Assembly: GCA_047495785.1 (NCBI GenBank) | Contig: JBLDXI010000003.1 | Span: 186,001-250,000, forward strand | DNA length: 64,000 nucleotides | Direction: 5' to 3' | Source of the DNA: Lepidodermella squamata | Taxonomy: Eukaryota > Gastrotricha | Shown here: one piece after another, positions 12,540-23,473 of the stretch | How the letters are laid out: each line of letters opens with the position of its first letter | Position numbering within the stretch: position 1 is the first letter of the stretch | The notes under the pieces: generated by a model | What the model was told of the DNA's origin: nothing | What the model saw: the letters and a program-made list of their open reading frames with translations, nothing else | The model's database searches: none | Program-made: the position numbers and the translations under genes

Positions 12540-12921
12540 CAACAGATAAGATATTTTGCCTGGCATTTTGTAATAATAGAATACAATACAGAAGTCAAAT
12601 AGAATGTCATTACCATTCGAATGGCAACTACATTTGGACTGACCATACCCGCTAAAAAGTACACCATTTGCATGTAAGCAGCATCGCGGAATCCCTGAAC
12701 TGGGAAATTCGTGAAGCAATCGTATGCAGACGTCAATCCGTTGGCCGGCAATTTCGCTACGGAAACATTACCGGAATCGCTAACAGCCTGGACAAAAACT
12801 CGCATACCCGGGTGCATCGAAAAACGACGAGTCTCCGCATCCCGGGGATGAAGAAGATATTATCCTAGGTGGTGGCAGCCGGTGCCTGGAAGAAGGTTTT
12901 GCCAAATGCCAAATTTCAAAA
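12540..12921 (-). pseudogene. Orphan receptor exon 7 fragment
   Basis: The minus strand encodes a degraded copy of the exon that ends the second extracellular module, with recognisable NVSVAKLPANGL and YDCFTNFPV. Compared with paralog 3 (15212-15614) about 70 bp is deleted between the proline-rich turn and the IWQNLLP segment, which removes the IGYYPNKT region. Flanking exons are missing. It is a relic of another family member. Confidence 0.7.
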
Positions 12922-12998
12922 ACACATCGTTAGCGACGTTGAATAACTCGGATTTAGGCTTGTTTACATCCGTTTCAAGGTGGCAGGTGACAAGATTA
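12922..12998. repeat. Half copy of inverted-repeat element
   Basis: The sequence starting ATCGTTAGCGACGTTGAATA matches the right arm of the element at 19430-19624, in reverse complement, for about 75 bp (through GGCAGGTGACAAG). Only one arm is present. Confidence 0.65.
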
Positions 12999-13786
12999 AA
13001 AGGCGGCGTTTTTAACGTGAAAACACGCTTTCACGTTATTAATTAAACTTTTAGCGCAGTTTAAAAATTCAAATTCGACCCACCTGTTTTTTCTTATAAC
13101 GTCTGTCGTAGCGCCATTTCGGAACCCTATATAGTGAGCGGTCAATCCGAAGCAAGAAAAAATGAATGAACAGTTATGATGATCGATAAAATGATACTTT
13201 CATATTTGCGGGCGGAAGGATTCAGCGGAGTGGCCGACTGTCTTTTTTTTCTTACTTTATCTTTGTAATTTCAACGCCAGAAATAACATTCTTTCTGAGA
13301 AACAAAAGATACGTCCTCTGTTTAGGGAAAGTCAACCTACATTGGATTCGCTACTTACATTGGTAAGTGCTTAATTATTACCTGCAGTTCACTTTACGAC
13401 GATGATTTATTAAAAAATAAAGTGTAGCTAAACGTCAAGCGTCAAGAGATAATTGAGAAGATTTAATCATTTGAATGCACAAAAAGAGAAACAGGGCCGA
13501 GAGGTATAGCAGATAGGTACACATTTTATATCGGTTATTGACATTGGACATTTGATATATGGTGATTTTTTACATAGATTCGATTTTATCTAAACATGCG
13601 TTGCTACTTTTTTGGCGAAAAAGATCATCGTACATATTTTGAAATGTATAAAATAATATTTCGAAACACCAAACGGACACCTGATTTCACGTGTGATTTC
13701 AATTCATGCCCAGGCAATACAATAATGGCTTACATTAGTCAACAGAATTTAATACAGTTTACTGTTTTAGCCAATTTTACATGTGG
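12999..13786. other. Intergenic, no gene seen
   Basis: AT-rich spacer between the repeat and the 3' end of paralog 3. A short palindrome on AACGTGAAAACACGCTTTCACGTT lies near 13014 (split here only for description: AACGTGAAA and TTTCACGTT). No domain-bearing frame is seen. Confidence 0.4.
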
Positions 13787-16700
13787 CTAAACTGCCACGC
13801 CAATGTATAGATTGATACCCAACATAGCTTCAAGAGCCGCCATAAATGCAATTGTATCCACTAATCGAACGAATGAAATCCTGAACCTTCCAATGCTAAC
13901 AATTCTCGATAATAGCGCCTGTTGATCACGCTTTGAAGCTAGATTCGTCAGAATGATCTCATAGACCGTGATGGCTGCTACGACAGAAGATAACATGAGA
14001 ACGTAATTCGTGTATAGCAGCTGTTTAGAGGTCTCTGAAACGCTGTTCAGAACATCGGACTGTGCCACAACCAGCGCTAGCATAACAGTTGAACAGAGAA
14101 CAGGCCGATCAGGTACATCTGGTTCCATCAAAAACGAACCGAAGGCTACGATGATGAGGAGATAGCAAGGGATCAACAAGTTGACGATGAAAAAAGAAGG
14201 ATCTCGTTTGTATGTCAAAGCAATCTTCCCAAACGAAACAGGGTCTCCAGTTCGAGAGGGCGACGCGCAAGTTCCTCGACTCGATCGAGCATTCGTTAAG
14301 GTCCATATGCCGTTGGAAAGTGAATCGTAAGACTTGACGTAGACACCGCCGATGGCAACGTAACTAGCCGGCTCGTCCATTAGAAAAGTGAACTCACAAG
14401 TCTGAGAATCGAACGGAAATTTTGTCAGATCCAGTTTGCAAGCCGATGAGAAAGTTCCAATGCGGTCCCAGTGGAAAAACAACGTTCTGTTAGGCCGTGT
14501 TCCGTAGTACATGATTTGAGCCTTTTCCCCGTAGTGGTCATTACTCAAGTAAACATCAGTCGTTGAGTTTGGAAGGGCAATTTTCGGCTTCCAAAAATCT
14601 ATGCTAGCCACAGGAATAACCCGTTCTATCACCTCGGCATGAGGAGCTGTGTATTCAGCTGTACACGAGAGAACAGGCCATTGAACGAGAAATGAGCCCC
14701 AAAGCGATATTTCACTGTCAGCTTGGTCGATTGATACCAGTCTTTCTACGGAAAAGGTTAGATATATCGTGGAATTGACCTCAGGCGATCGGCGTCTAGG
14801 ATCGAGGTAAGGACAAGGTTGTAGGTCCTCATAGCGGACTAACGGCTCGTAGTGTCCATCGATTGGATTTGGTATTGGAGCTCTGTCATCTCCGTTCATT
14901 GTGAGATCAGATGAGAAAGTTACTCTTGTAGCTGGTTGCTCGGTCTCAGGAATCGAGTTAAGCATGTGACTGAGCGTTGTAGTAGTCTCACTAGCAACTG
15001 AAGTGGTCCCTGAACTAGTAAATTGCGAGATCATGCCTGACGAGGTAGTAGTTGCTGAGAAGGATAGGCTAGCGGATGATGTAGAACTGGTGGAGCTCGA
15101 CGATGTCGACGTCGGGGTCGGTGCTTCCCCTGCACTCAACTGCCACGCCATTCTAAAAATAAGTGAATAATATATGGCTAAGATCACTTTAGTATTGTTT
15201 TAAGCGTATACACTCTTCGAATCGCTACTAAATCTGGGCTGCCCAATCCCGTCAACGAGTATAGCATCTTTTTGTAAGAAGCTTCGCGGAACCCCGGAAC
15301 TGGGAAATTCTTGAAGCAATCGTATGTAGCCGTCAGTCCGTTGGCTGGCAGTTTCGCAACGGAAACATTGACGAAATCGTTAACAGCCTGGACAACAACG
15401 CGAAAACTCGCATTCCCGGATGTATCGAAAAAGGCCGAGTCACCGCATCCCGGGGATGAAGATATTGTTCCAGGTGGTGGCATCGTGACGTTGTCAGTTT
15501 TGTTTGGGTAATAGCCAATGTAAAACTCGCCTGTGTTTGGGAGAAGATTCTGCCAGATACCAAAGCCATAAAGGCTATTGACGCCATTAAAATCAGAAGA
15601 GTTCCCGATTTTAACTGAACATTTCAACGATATTAATATCAGGTGGCATAAGACTCGGGCTAACTTACTCCTCGAGGGGGAAATAAAGTCTTCATTAAAA
15701 ATCATGCTGAGCCATCCATGCGATCCTGTACCGCTGTATGAGACGTCAAAGTCGAATTCGATGCGCCAGTCATTGAAAACTTCGAAGTAGTACTGAAATC
15801 TTTCATTTTTCATTTTAGTTCTAATAAAAGCATATTGAATTACAGATGCTCCATAAGATTTCGAAGTTCCAGCTTTGTTAATGAGCGTGAGGCTTTTCGC
15901 AGCAGACACGGTAACTGGAAACGTAGTCCAGTTGTATTCTCCAGAGAAGTCGCAGCTGGCATAGCCGAAGAAGTTGGTCTTCCCAACGTTTTCTGGGAGC
16001 GCGAGTGTGTACAGATCTGCAATAGCCGGACTGTCTTCTGTGAGGCCCCACAAGTACCTGTAAAAAAAGAAGAATAGGTATGAGCCATTACTCACTTATC
16101 TAGGATCTCAATGGCTTCATTGAACAACGACGGAAAATATCGCGTTACTATTCTATTACAACGATTGAGACAAGATGCCAAGCGTTCAACTTACATTCGT
16201 TTCACGAGAGCTTCTCCAGCAACTCCGTTAACAGCGTAGAATATGGGTGCCGGGACGCCAAAGGTTAACTGTAACCCGATGGAGGCAAGGGTACCTATCC
16301 TTATTACAGTTGCACAACTTGCGCCAGAAGTAGGAACGGCCATCAACTTCGATTTGGGACAGAATATAATTAAGAATGATAACATATAGAAACCCGCTAA
16401 CTGTGATAACGTCAAACACGCTTTGATAGATCATGCGAAATTTTGCGACGCCTGACGATGACATGGCGCAACCGGAGTCAAATGAATACGTGGTCAATGA
16501 GACGTTGAAAGGCGGCGCTGTCGGAGTGCCATCATCCATGTAAGCCCTCCAGGTAATCACCATTTTGCCGCCGGATTCCAACTTGAGGAAAGTTATTAAA
16601 CCATAGCCGAAATATGCGAAAACGTCGTAGTAAGGCTTTCCCGGGGATGAAACATCTATAGAGCGAAATAGCTAGGAATTGTGTTTCATCCCCAATTAGA

Positions 16701-17456
16701 AGCTTACTAGGGAGCATTCGAGATGATGTGAGAGCAAATCCGAACCAGGAATCAGATGAGCCATTGGTTTTGTAGCGCAGCTCAACGTCGTATTCAAGTC
16801 GCCAATTTACCAAAAAGCGACCGGAGGAGCCAATCTTCTGTTAACAGTTGGGTCAAAGGTCAAAGTTAAGTTATCTGTTTCGTCATTTTTTAATAAAGAA
16901 TTGCCCTTAATAAAGAATTGAACAAAAAGATGGGTTTCGTAGATGCCAATCGCCAATTCGATTTTTAAAGATGGGTTTCGTAGATGCCAATCGCCAATTC
17001 GATTTTTAAAGATTCAACCCTGGAAAATATTTTTTATAGAACTTTTTACTCATGATATTTCCTACAATTAACAAAAATTAACTACTTCCTTTCATATTTC
17101 TTTATCCCATTGTTTGGACCGCATTGGAACTTTCTCATCGGTTTGCCATTATAAATTTAGTAAATTACTTGACCCTGGAGAACTGCGAAAGATTCATTTG
17201 GCGATGAGTTAGCCGCCGCCATGGAGTTGAGTTGGTAGCCGTTCGCAACCTTTGCAGCTGCGTAATGCGTCGTGAAAGTACCATTGCTGTTCACCAGTGC
17301 ATTTTCGACGTCAAACGAACTCTGCGGCACGAATAAGGTTGGTCCTTTGAATCCAATTGGTAAAGGCAGCGAGCTAATATCCGGCGCGGGGTCGTAACCA
17401 GCGGAGACTGCCGCAACCAAGGCAGTTCCGAAGAGATAAAATCTTCCTCGAAGCAT
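13787..17456 (-). CDS. Module-linked Cys-loop receptor, paralog 3
   Basis: Eight coding exons, all phase-consistent with GT-AG borders: 17456-17169, 16837-16708, 16655-16402, 16346-16195, 16057-15844, 15792-15669, 15614-15212 and 15152-13787, giving about 976 residues. Order: signal peptide (residues 1-22), GYDPAPD leader, module 1 (NWRLEYDVELRY, then FRMIYQSVFDVITV), a junction segment (VKRMYLWGLTEDSPA), module 2 (DWRIEFDFDV, GIWQNLLPNTGEFYIGYY), a long Ser/Thr-rich mucin-like linker, then the channel. The channel has the Cys-loop CKLDLTKFPFDSQTC, four membrane segments and a very short TM3-TM4 loop. An acidic residue precedes TM2 (PDRP), which by analogy with nicotinic receptors suggests cation selectivity. 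Ligand and tissue are unknown. The gene lies head-to-head with paralog 4, about 6 kb apart. Confidence 0.9.
16926..17007. repeat. 41 bp tandem duplication in intron 1 of paralog 3
   Basis: Two perfect adjacent copies of a 41 bp unit containing GATGGGTTTCGTAGATGCC. It lies wholly within the first intron and does not touch the splice sites. It is a recent slippage-type duplication. Confidence 0.9.
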
Positions 17457-17934
17457 GGTATCAACGAGTGAAATTTATTCAGAGCAAGAGCGCATTTGAA
17501 ACTGCTCGACGTGGCATGGCGTGGTGGCGTGTTATGTTTCATTAGCTTTTGAATAGGCGTTGGAAACTAGAAGCCTATTGGTGAATTTTTACGCCTCCTC
17601 GTTCAATAGTTTGCTCGTGTTTACAGCTATGACCAATTATGCTGATGTCTACCTGGAATTGCTGGCAATGCTGAAGGCGTAGGACTCATGAATATCAAAC
17701 GCGACAAAAATATTGTATAAGGCGTGGTGGCTAGCTCCAACTACGCAGTGATAATTCGCTGATCTTCACGTGGCGACTCTTATTTCTGAAGTTTAAATAA
17801 TTAATCTGGTAATATGCTGTAATGGCTTTCAGCTGTGCGTGATGCGTGCGATTGTAAATTGAGGTAACGCTGAATATCGTCCCTGGACTAATGGTGAATG
17901 CTATCTCCAGATATTATGTACTGAATTACTTGGT
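17457..17934. other. Upstream of paralog 3, no gene seen
   Basis: No supported coding frame. Presumably it includes the promoter of paralog 3, but no convincing core promoter motif was identified. Confidence 0.35.
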
Positions 17935-18325
17935 GACACAGTGGCCTAGTGGTTAGGCGACTAGCATAGGGTATGCTAGTGTGGTTCTAGTGAGGCACGG
18001 GTTCAACGCCCGAGTCTGCACAAGAATTTGTGCTCACGACAGCGGCCGACCGAAGTCGCTGGATAAAATAAAATTCCGTTACTCGAGTACAAGTTGAAAC
18101 ACTTGCTTGAGGCTCGCGATGGGGCGGGCGTAGGTTACACGTGTGCAGTGACCCATCATCACTTCCCCCGCCTCAAAGGTAGCACACGGGAGAGCTGCGG
18201 TGAAAAACCAGCGGCGAGCAATGGGGGGACAGCTGGCAACTGTCTAGGAGGAAGTGCCCCACCATCAGAAGCGCCTCCGAATAACCGGGGCCACGGCCCC
18301 GCCGTAAATAAAAAAAAAACTTGAA
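17935..18325 (+). mobile_element. tRNA-derived SINE, plus-strand copy
   Basis: The head has a box A-like TGGCCTAGTGGTTAGG (about 17942-17957) and a box B-like GGTTCAACGCC (18000-18010), which is the internal RNA polymerase III promoter layout of a tRNA. Between them is a palindromic insert (CTAGCATAGGGTATGCTAG). The body follows to about 18310 and the element ends in an A-rich tail (AAATAAAAAAAAAAC). A related copy lies reversed at 6490-6782 and a solo head at 7463-7493. It would be mobilised by a LINE in trans. Confidence 0.75.
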
Positions 18326-19429
18326 CTCGTATTTGATGTGAAACAATTTCCTTTCGAAATTTGGTAGCATTTTTTACATGTAAGGGTCAGTCCACAAAGA
18401 AATCCATTGATGTATGTTCATGTGTAAGGGCAACAGTACGTCATTCGTCATTAGCAAATTGAATTAGTTATTTGCTAAAAGCCACATTGGGAAAGTTCAT
18501 TGAAATTCTGGCCACAACATGGGAGGAGTGTAGAAGGGCCAGTGTGACCCTGATAAGCCAGGGAGGCAAGAAATGGGCAAAGAAGAAAATGCCTTTCGGG
18601 CATGCTTTTTCGAGGCACGCGGTTTTAGTTTCATGCCTACTCGAATACAAGCCAGATAAAAATGTCAATTTGCGATATTAGCAATAATACATTTTCTAAA
18701 ATATACACGCGGGTGTAGAATGATAATTAATTGCCTTGAACAAACACCAACAAACGAGCGCTCAGGATTGATAGTGTAGCCTGAAATCGTTGCAGGCGAT
18801 CGGAGATAAATTGATCAGGGATCCGGGATGGGTTAGCGGTTTCAAATTATTTCCCTTCATCTAACCATGAGACGCCGCGGTTTCGAAGCCACCATTCGCT
18901 ATTTTCTCAACTTTTCTAGACGTTTTTCTGCAAAACCAATGAATAATTTTTTTCCATAATTTCAAAAATTAAATTTCAAAATTATTACTACCTACCTATG
19001 AATTAAAATATTCATAAGCAAGGTCATCTGTTTGGCGGTAACAAGCGATTTCTTTCCAAAGCTTTCCATGCGTTAATAAAACTCCTTATTTCGTGTTCCC
19101 GCGTGACCCTGCTATAGCTGCCTCTTTCCGGCTTTGGAAAGATTTTCCGTGTTACCGCCAAATGACGACCTCGCGCCGCGCTGTGTTTTCTTGAGTGCGA
19201 GTATCATCAAATAATATATTTTTAAAATAATTATTTAAAGAATTCAATTATTTACAAATATATTTTTTTAGCCGCAGGCAGGAAACTGACGAATTACATG
19301 ACCCCTCGGTTGCCAACCGCCGTGATTTATTTTATTGTCCTGTATTTTAGCATGTCGTAGTTTTATTTATATAGGCCCTCCGCCGGCCGGCGCTATAGGC
19401 ACAGAATGGTTGTCATCAGAGCATGAACA
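18326..19429. other. Intergenic, repeat-like
   Basis: No gene. Segments around 18840-18900 and 19290-19330 resemble 32220-32335 (shared CCATGAGACG, GACGCCGCGGTTTCGAAG and GAATTACATGAC-like strings), so this is another dispersed repeat family. A palindromic pair around GGAAAG and TTTCC occurs near 19020-19160. Confidence 0.4.
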
Positions 19430-19624
19430 TATCGTTAACGTCGTTGAATAACTCGGATTTAGGCTTGTTTACATCTATTTCACAGATAATAGATGACAAA
19501 TAAAAAGTGTTTTGTTTTTGCTTCTTCATTCATACTCAAAAAGCCCATTTTTACTTGTCACCCGTGACCTTGAAATGAATGAAAACAAGCCTAAATCCGA
19601 GTTATTCAACGACGCTAACGATAT
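19430..19624. mobile_element. MITE-like inverted-repeat element
   Basis: The terminal arms (ATCGTTAACGTCGTTGAATA at left and its near-perfect complement at right, ending GACGCTAACGAT) extend inward about 45 bp (through GGCTTGTTTACAT). The whole is about 195 bp with no coding capacity. A related single arm is at 12922-12998. This is typical of non-autonomous DNA transposons; no TSD could be assigned with confidence. Confidence 0.65.
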
Positions 19625-19875
19625 ATTGCCCCCATGTTATCTAGGGCTCGAAGCATTAATAAATTGAACATTATCACAGGCAGTTCATATTTTCGAGTTT
19701 TATGTTGTTGTTTTTTATTTTTGTCGATTTTTGTTGGCTTTTTGTGCGTTTTTGTAGAAAGGTAGAAAAGTCGATCGAGGGTTCGGGCTCGTTGCGCAAA
19801 TTGAGTAGGGCTGAAAATTATCGAAGGTTGTTAACGGCAATAATAAAGGGCTTACAGGCAGGGCTATTCCAGCTC

Positions 19876-19968
19876 ATCAGACAAGGGTCAGGCTCAGAAA
19901 GGCTCAAGGCTCAAGGGTCAGGCTCATAACGGCTCAGGCTCAGGCTCAGGCTCAGGGCTCTGTAAGGC
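19876..19968. repeat. GGCTCA-type short tandem repeat
   Basis: Imperfect repeats of GGCTCA/GGGTCA, with a run of four perfect units near 19938-19962. It lies just downstream of the LINE-like coding relic on the minus strand. Confidence 0.7.
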
Positions 19969-20090
19969 AAGGAGGAGATCAATTCATTAAGCGGTAAGCT
20001 TACATATTATTTCGGGATGGCTCGAGAGGGGCACAGAAGGGCGAGGATCGCAAGGGCACCTAGAGGAATACAGGAAGCCACAGGCTCACA

Positions 20091-21631
20091 TTAGTTTTTA
20101 GGGAAAATGTCGGTGATGAGGCGGCAGGGCTTAGCCGGGGCACCAATGCAGTCACGCAAGTGCCATGCTGGACAGTGCTTCTCCAGCATTCGGAGGCCGA
20201 AGGCGTCGGGCTGGAAGCTCGCAACGTAGGATATGTAATCCTTCATTCCGTTATTTGCGTTGAGGCACCTGGTGGCGTACCACATCAGTTGACGACTCGT
20301 TACAGTTCGCGCAGAATCGAGTGCTTTCGTCTGTCTTGGTCTCGCAGTCTTCGTAGTCATGTTTGCCGGCACAGTGTGCGCAAATTAGAACATTGGCCCT
20401 GCAGTCGCGGTCCAAATGGTCGAATGACTGGCATTTGCCACATCGCGGCACAGGAGGATCTGGACGCATCAAGCGGCCTCTTAGAGCACGTGATTGCAGT
20501 TCGAGTTTTTCATCTGCGAAATCTCTGGCTAATTGGACTTCTTCGAAAATAAAAATGACTTTTAGCCTCGGGTCCTTTAGGACTTTTAGCGCGAGTAGGA
20601 ATGGCGTCTTCAAGCTTGTCGCTCCAGTCGCGCTTCAAATCAGTGATTGGGTACCATGCAGGGTAGTTGGTGCACAGCGCAGCTCTGCCTTCACGTTCCG
20701 CGATTTCTTGGCTTGAGATCTTGCGGCCAGTGTGGTCGGGTGCTTGATCCACCTTCTTGTTCGGAAAAAGCTCGTAGTAGCGGCGAGATCGATGAACCCT
20801 GAGTTTGCCTCCCAGGGCACCAGCCGGCCAGGTTTCAGGCTTGAGCGGCATACAATTCGCACGCCGCCGCGGCCCAGACCCTGAGCTAGCTCGATTTTGA
20901 TTTGGGGGAAGATTCGCGAGAATTCTTTCTCGGCAGCCTCGGTGCATAGGTCGCGCGGTAAGTTGTCCAGATGGATCACCCGAGATTCGCGCGATTTTTG
21001 GATGTTGATCTCGCGCTCGGATATCTCGTTGACTTGCTTTTGCTCTGCCGGTTGCCTCGACCACTTCGATGGGGTTGACTGAGATGTCATTTGGCGATAG
21101 TGGACCTGCTGGCGGCTGGGCTGTTGACCAGTGGTGGCTGAGAACGCCACTTTTAGGCCTTTGGTAGACGGCCGGCCGGTGGTTGAGGGTGACATATTAT
21201 TAAAAATAGACACTAGGTTACTTTCTAGCTCAGGCATGACATGCAAGACGCATAGTCTACGCTAAGACGCTAAGTCCAACCGCGCCGCCTAATTTAGCTC
21301 GGTGGCCATCACTTATTAATACCAGGTAGAAGTACTGTTGAGATTGGGTCAACGCATACCATTTGCTCCTCAGAGTCGCACCGTCTGGGGTGGAGTCAAT
21401 GATGTATTGAGCATGAGCTTGTAGCGCTTCCTCGAGATTCGGACTCGAGGTCGTAATGTTGGCGAACTGCTTTCTTAGAGGTTGATATTCCTCAGGAATC
21501 GAAGCTAGAGAACCAACGGAAATAATGCATCGGATGAAATCAATCATTTCATCCTCATCCTGAAAAAGGATAGAGCCAGAGTCGGATGACTCGCCGTCGC
21601 CATCCATCATGTTGGTAATAAGTAGGGGCAA
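20091..21631 (-). mobile_element. Non-LTR retrotransposon ORF1 (gag-like), frameshifted
   Basis: Minus-strand frames together form a gag-like protein. The first frame (21631-21257) is acidic and unrecognised. The next (21246 down) has an RRM-like stretch (SRVIHLDNLPRDL). A frame change near 20880 continues into PAWYPITDLKRDWSDKL, and another near 20610 leads into zinc knuckles: CGKCQSFDHLDRDC (CX2CX4HX4C), CAHCAGKHDYEDC (CX2CX3HX4C) and a third beginning CANC that is split by a further frameshift. The frame at 20372-20091 then carries LEKHCPAWHLRDC. Serial CCHC knuckles are typical of ORF1 in Jockey/CR1/I-type LINEs. No reverse transcriptase frame is nearby, so this is a 5' relic or the copy was broken. 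Assignment by motif only. Confidence 0.65.
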
Positions 21632-21819
21632 GCTAGGTTAGGCCCGGCTTGGTTAATTAGGAAAGAAGGCGTATAAGTTAGTGAATTGGGGGAAAATGGC
21701 TCAGTGCCAGTATGTTATTTTTCCGGCGGTGCTGTGAAAATAAAAGTTAAGGTTGGGAAAAAATAACGAACAAAACAATTTGAAATAAGAAAATTTTTAA
21801 TTTTTTAAGCGTCAAAAAT

Positions 21820-22180
21820 TAAACTTAGGGGGACAAATAAGACGAGGACAAATACGACGGGACAATTAAGACGAGGACAAATAAGACGGGACAAATAAGA
21901 CAAATAAAAAATAACGATGTTATTGGGCTTTTGGTTTGGATTTTGGTTAGGGTTAGGATTAGGATTAGTTTAGGTCAGGCTTAGGGTTAGGGTTAGGGTC
22001 AGTGTTAGGGTTAGGGTTAGGGTTAGGGTTAGGATCAGGATTTGGCTTATTTGTCCCGTCTTATTTGTCCTCGTCTTAATTGTCCCGTTGTAAAATTAAT
22101 AATTAATTATCTTGATCGTCCTCGTCTTTTTTGTCCCGTCTTAATTGTCCATATCTAAATTGTCCTGTCTTATTTGTACC
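21820..22180. repeat. Interstitial TTAGGG block flanked by inverted minisatellite
   Basis: The core (about 21937-22032) is a run of TTAGGG and variants (TTAGGA, TTTAGG, GTCAGG). On the left (21828-21905) are imperfect repeats of GACAAATAAGACGG. On the right (22040-22175) the complement of the same repeat (CCGTCTTATTTGTCC) is iterated. The telomere-like block is therefore bracketed by inverted copies of one minisatellite. No coding content. Confidence 0.8.
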
Positions 22181-22182
22181 CT

Positions 22183-22345
22183 TACCAAATTAAAAACTGC
22201 TGAGAATTCATTTACAGCAAATAATCGGCGAGATTTTGTGTTAAGATGTGTTGATCTTGTTGATCTTAAGCAAAAAAAGGAGACTTGAAGATGATTGCAA
22301 AAAATGTAATGAGATGATTCATTGGTCGACTTGGACTTTGGAACT
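22183..22345. repeat. Dispersed repeat, copy A
   Basis: About 160 bp starting AATTAAAAACTGCTGAGAAT and ending in GGTCGACTTGGACTTTGGA, matched by 32375-32540 with roughly 10-15% differences. Neither copy has coding features. Confidence 0.65.
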
Positions 22346-22439
22346 CACCCGCACCCACCGCGCCCATTGTTTACACAGTGAACCGCAGATCGTTTTAAAT
22401 ATTAGTGGAGATATTAGTATTTCTCCTAGGAAAAACCGA

Positions 22440-23473
22440 TCGGGGCCTTGGCAGTCAATGAGTTAACGATGGCGTTCGCAAGTTCGGCTCGCTGGGCTGG
22501 TATTGCCTTGTCAATTGAACGGAACGGCGCCTCTTTCGTTTTCAAACAAACACATGGCGATGGACCTGCCACCTGTCGAGATCCTGTCACTAAATGTTTC
22601 ACAATTGAAGCCTGTTTCGTGCTATTCGGTTAAATCCATTAAAATCGCAAATCGCAAATCTCGTGAATTGTTCTTTTGAGCCTGGAGCTAAAACAGGTGA
22701 AAATTCGGATTTCGATAAGTATGGAGTCTTGGGAGCTCCCAGAGGTTCAGAAGCATCTGAAGATCATCTGAAACGATGTTTTAGCTCACAAATGTTTTTC
22801 GATACATGTCCTGAAAAATCTGAAATCCGTTAAACTTTAAACCAAGCGCTGAATTATTTTATTTTCGCCAGTGCAGCACAACAATTTTGACTTTCGAGCG
22901 AGGTAACTACGCAGAGGCAAAACCTTCACAAATCGCTGGGTTTTCATTGTACGTTCATTAGTACAAAGTAGTCAGTCTGTGTGCTTTTATTGTTGAGAAA
23001 AATATCAGACAACTCTTCGCGGCTTCTCCTCCCCAAGCCAAACAATTATCGTCTAAGTAATGAGGTGCCTAGCAGCACTGCCTTCCTTGCGAACCTCACG
23101 TTCCGAGTGAGATTTCAAACTCTGTGTGTCACATGATCCATTATGGTCCATAAATAATAAATAGATAGATAAATAGATAAATAATAATAAATAAATCAGA
23201 TAGAAGAGTTGCGTTCAGAAGTCAATAATAGGTTTGAAGACCGTCTTCCACACGAGTCTTCAAAATTGATTATTACAGACATCAATTACAGCTCATTGTT
23301 TGAGGTGCAATAAGAATATTATTTGTCATGCAGCGAAAAATCGCTGAAATTCTCTCAATTATAGCCTTTTACTAATGTTTTTTTTGCTAGGGAGGAGCTG
23401 ACAATTCATAATTTATCAGCATGATGAATAAAACGTGCGCAGCTTTTCGAGCTTCATTCGAAAATTTCGCACC
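22440..23473. other. Duplicated 5' flank of paralog 4
   Basis: Matches 34540-35380 upstream of paralog 6 in long patches (for example GGCTGGTATTGCCTTGTCAA and GATCATCTGAAACGATGTTT). It shows that the paralog 4/6 duplication carried at least 0.8 kb of 5' flank. A short TAGATAGATAAATAG-type repeat lies near 23160. No gene is seen. Confidence 0.5.

Noticed and set aside
21820-22180. CRISPR array
   Set aside because: Repeats are short, degenerate and lack unique spacers of even length; the context is eukaryotic.
23435-23473. N-terminal extension of paralog 4
   Set aside because: The extension would start with GTG; the ATG at 23474 sits directly before a good signal peptide.
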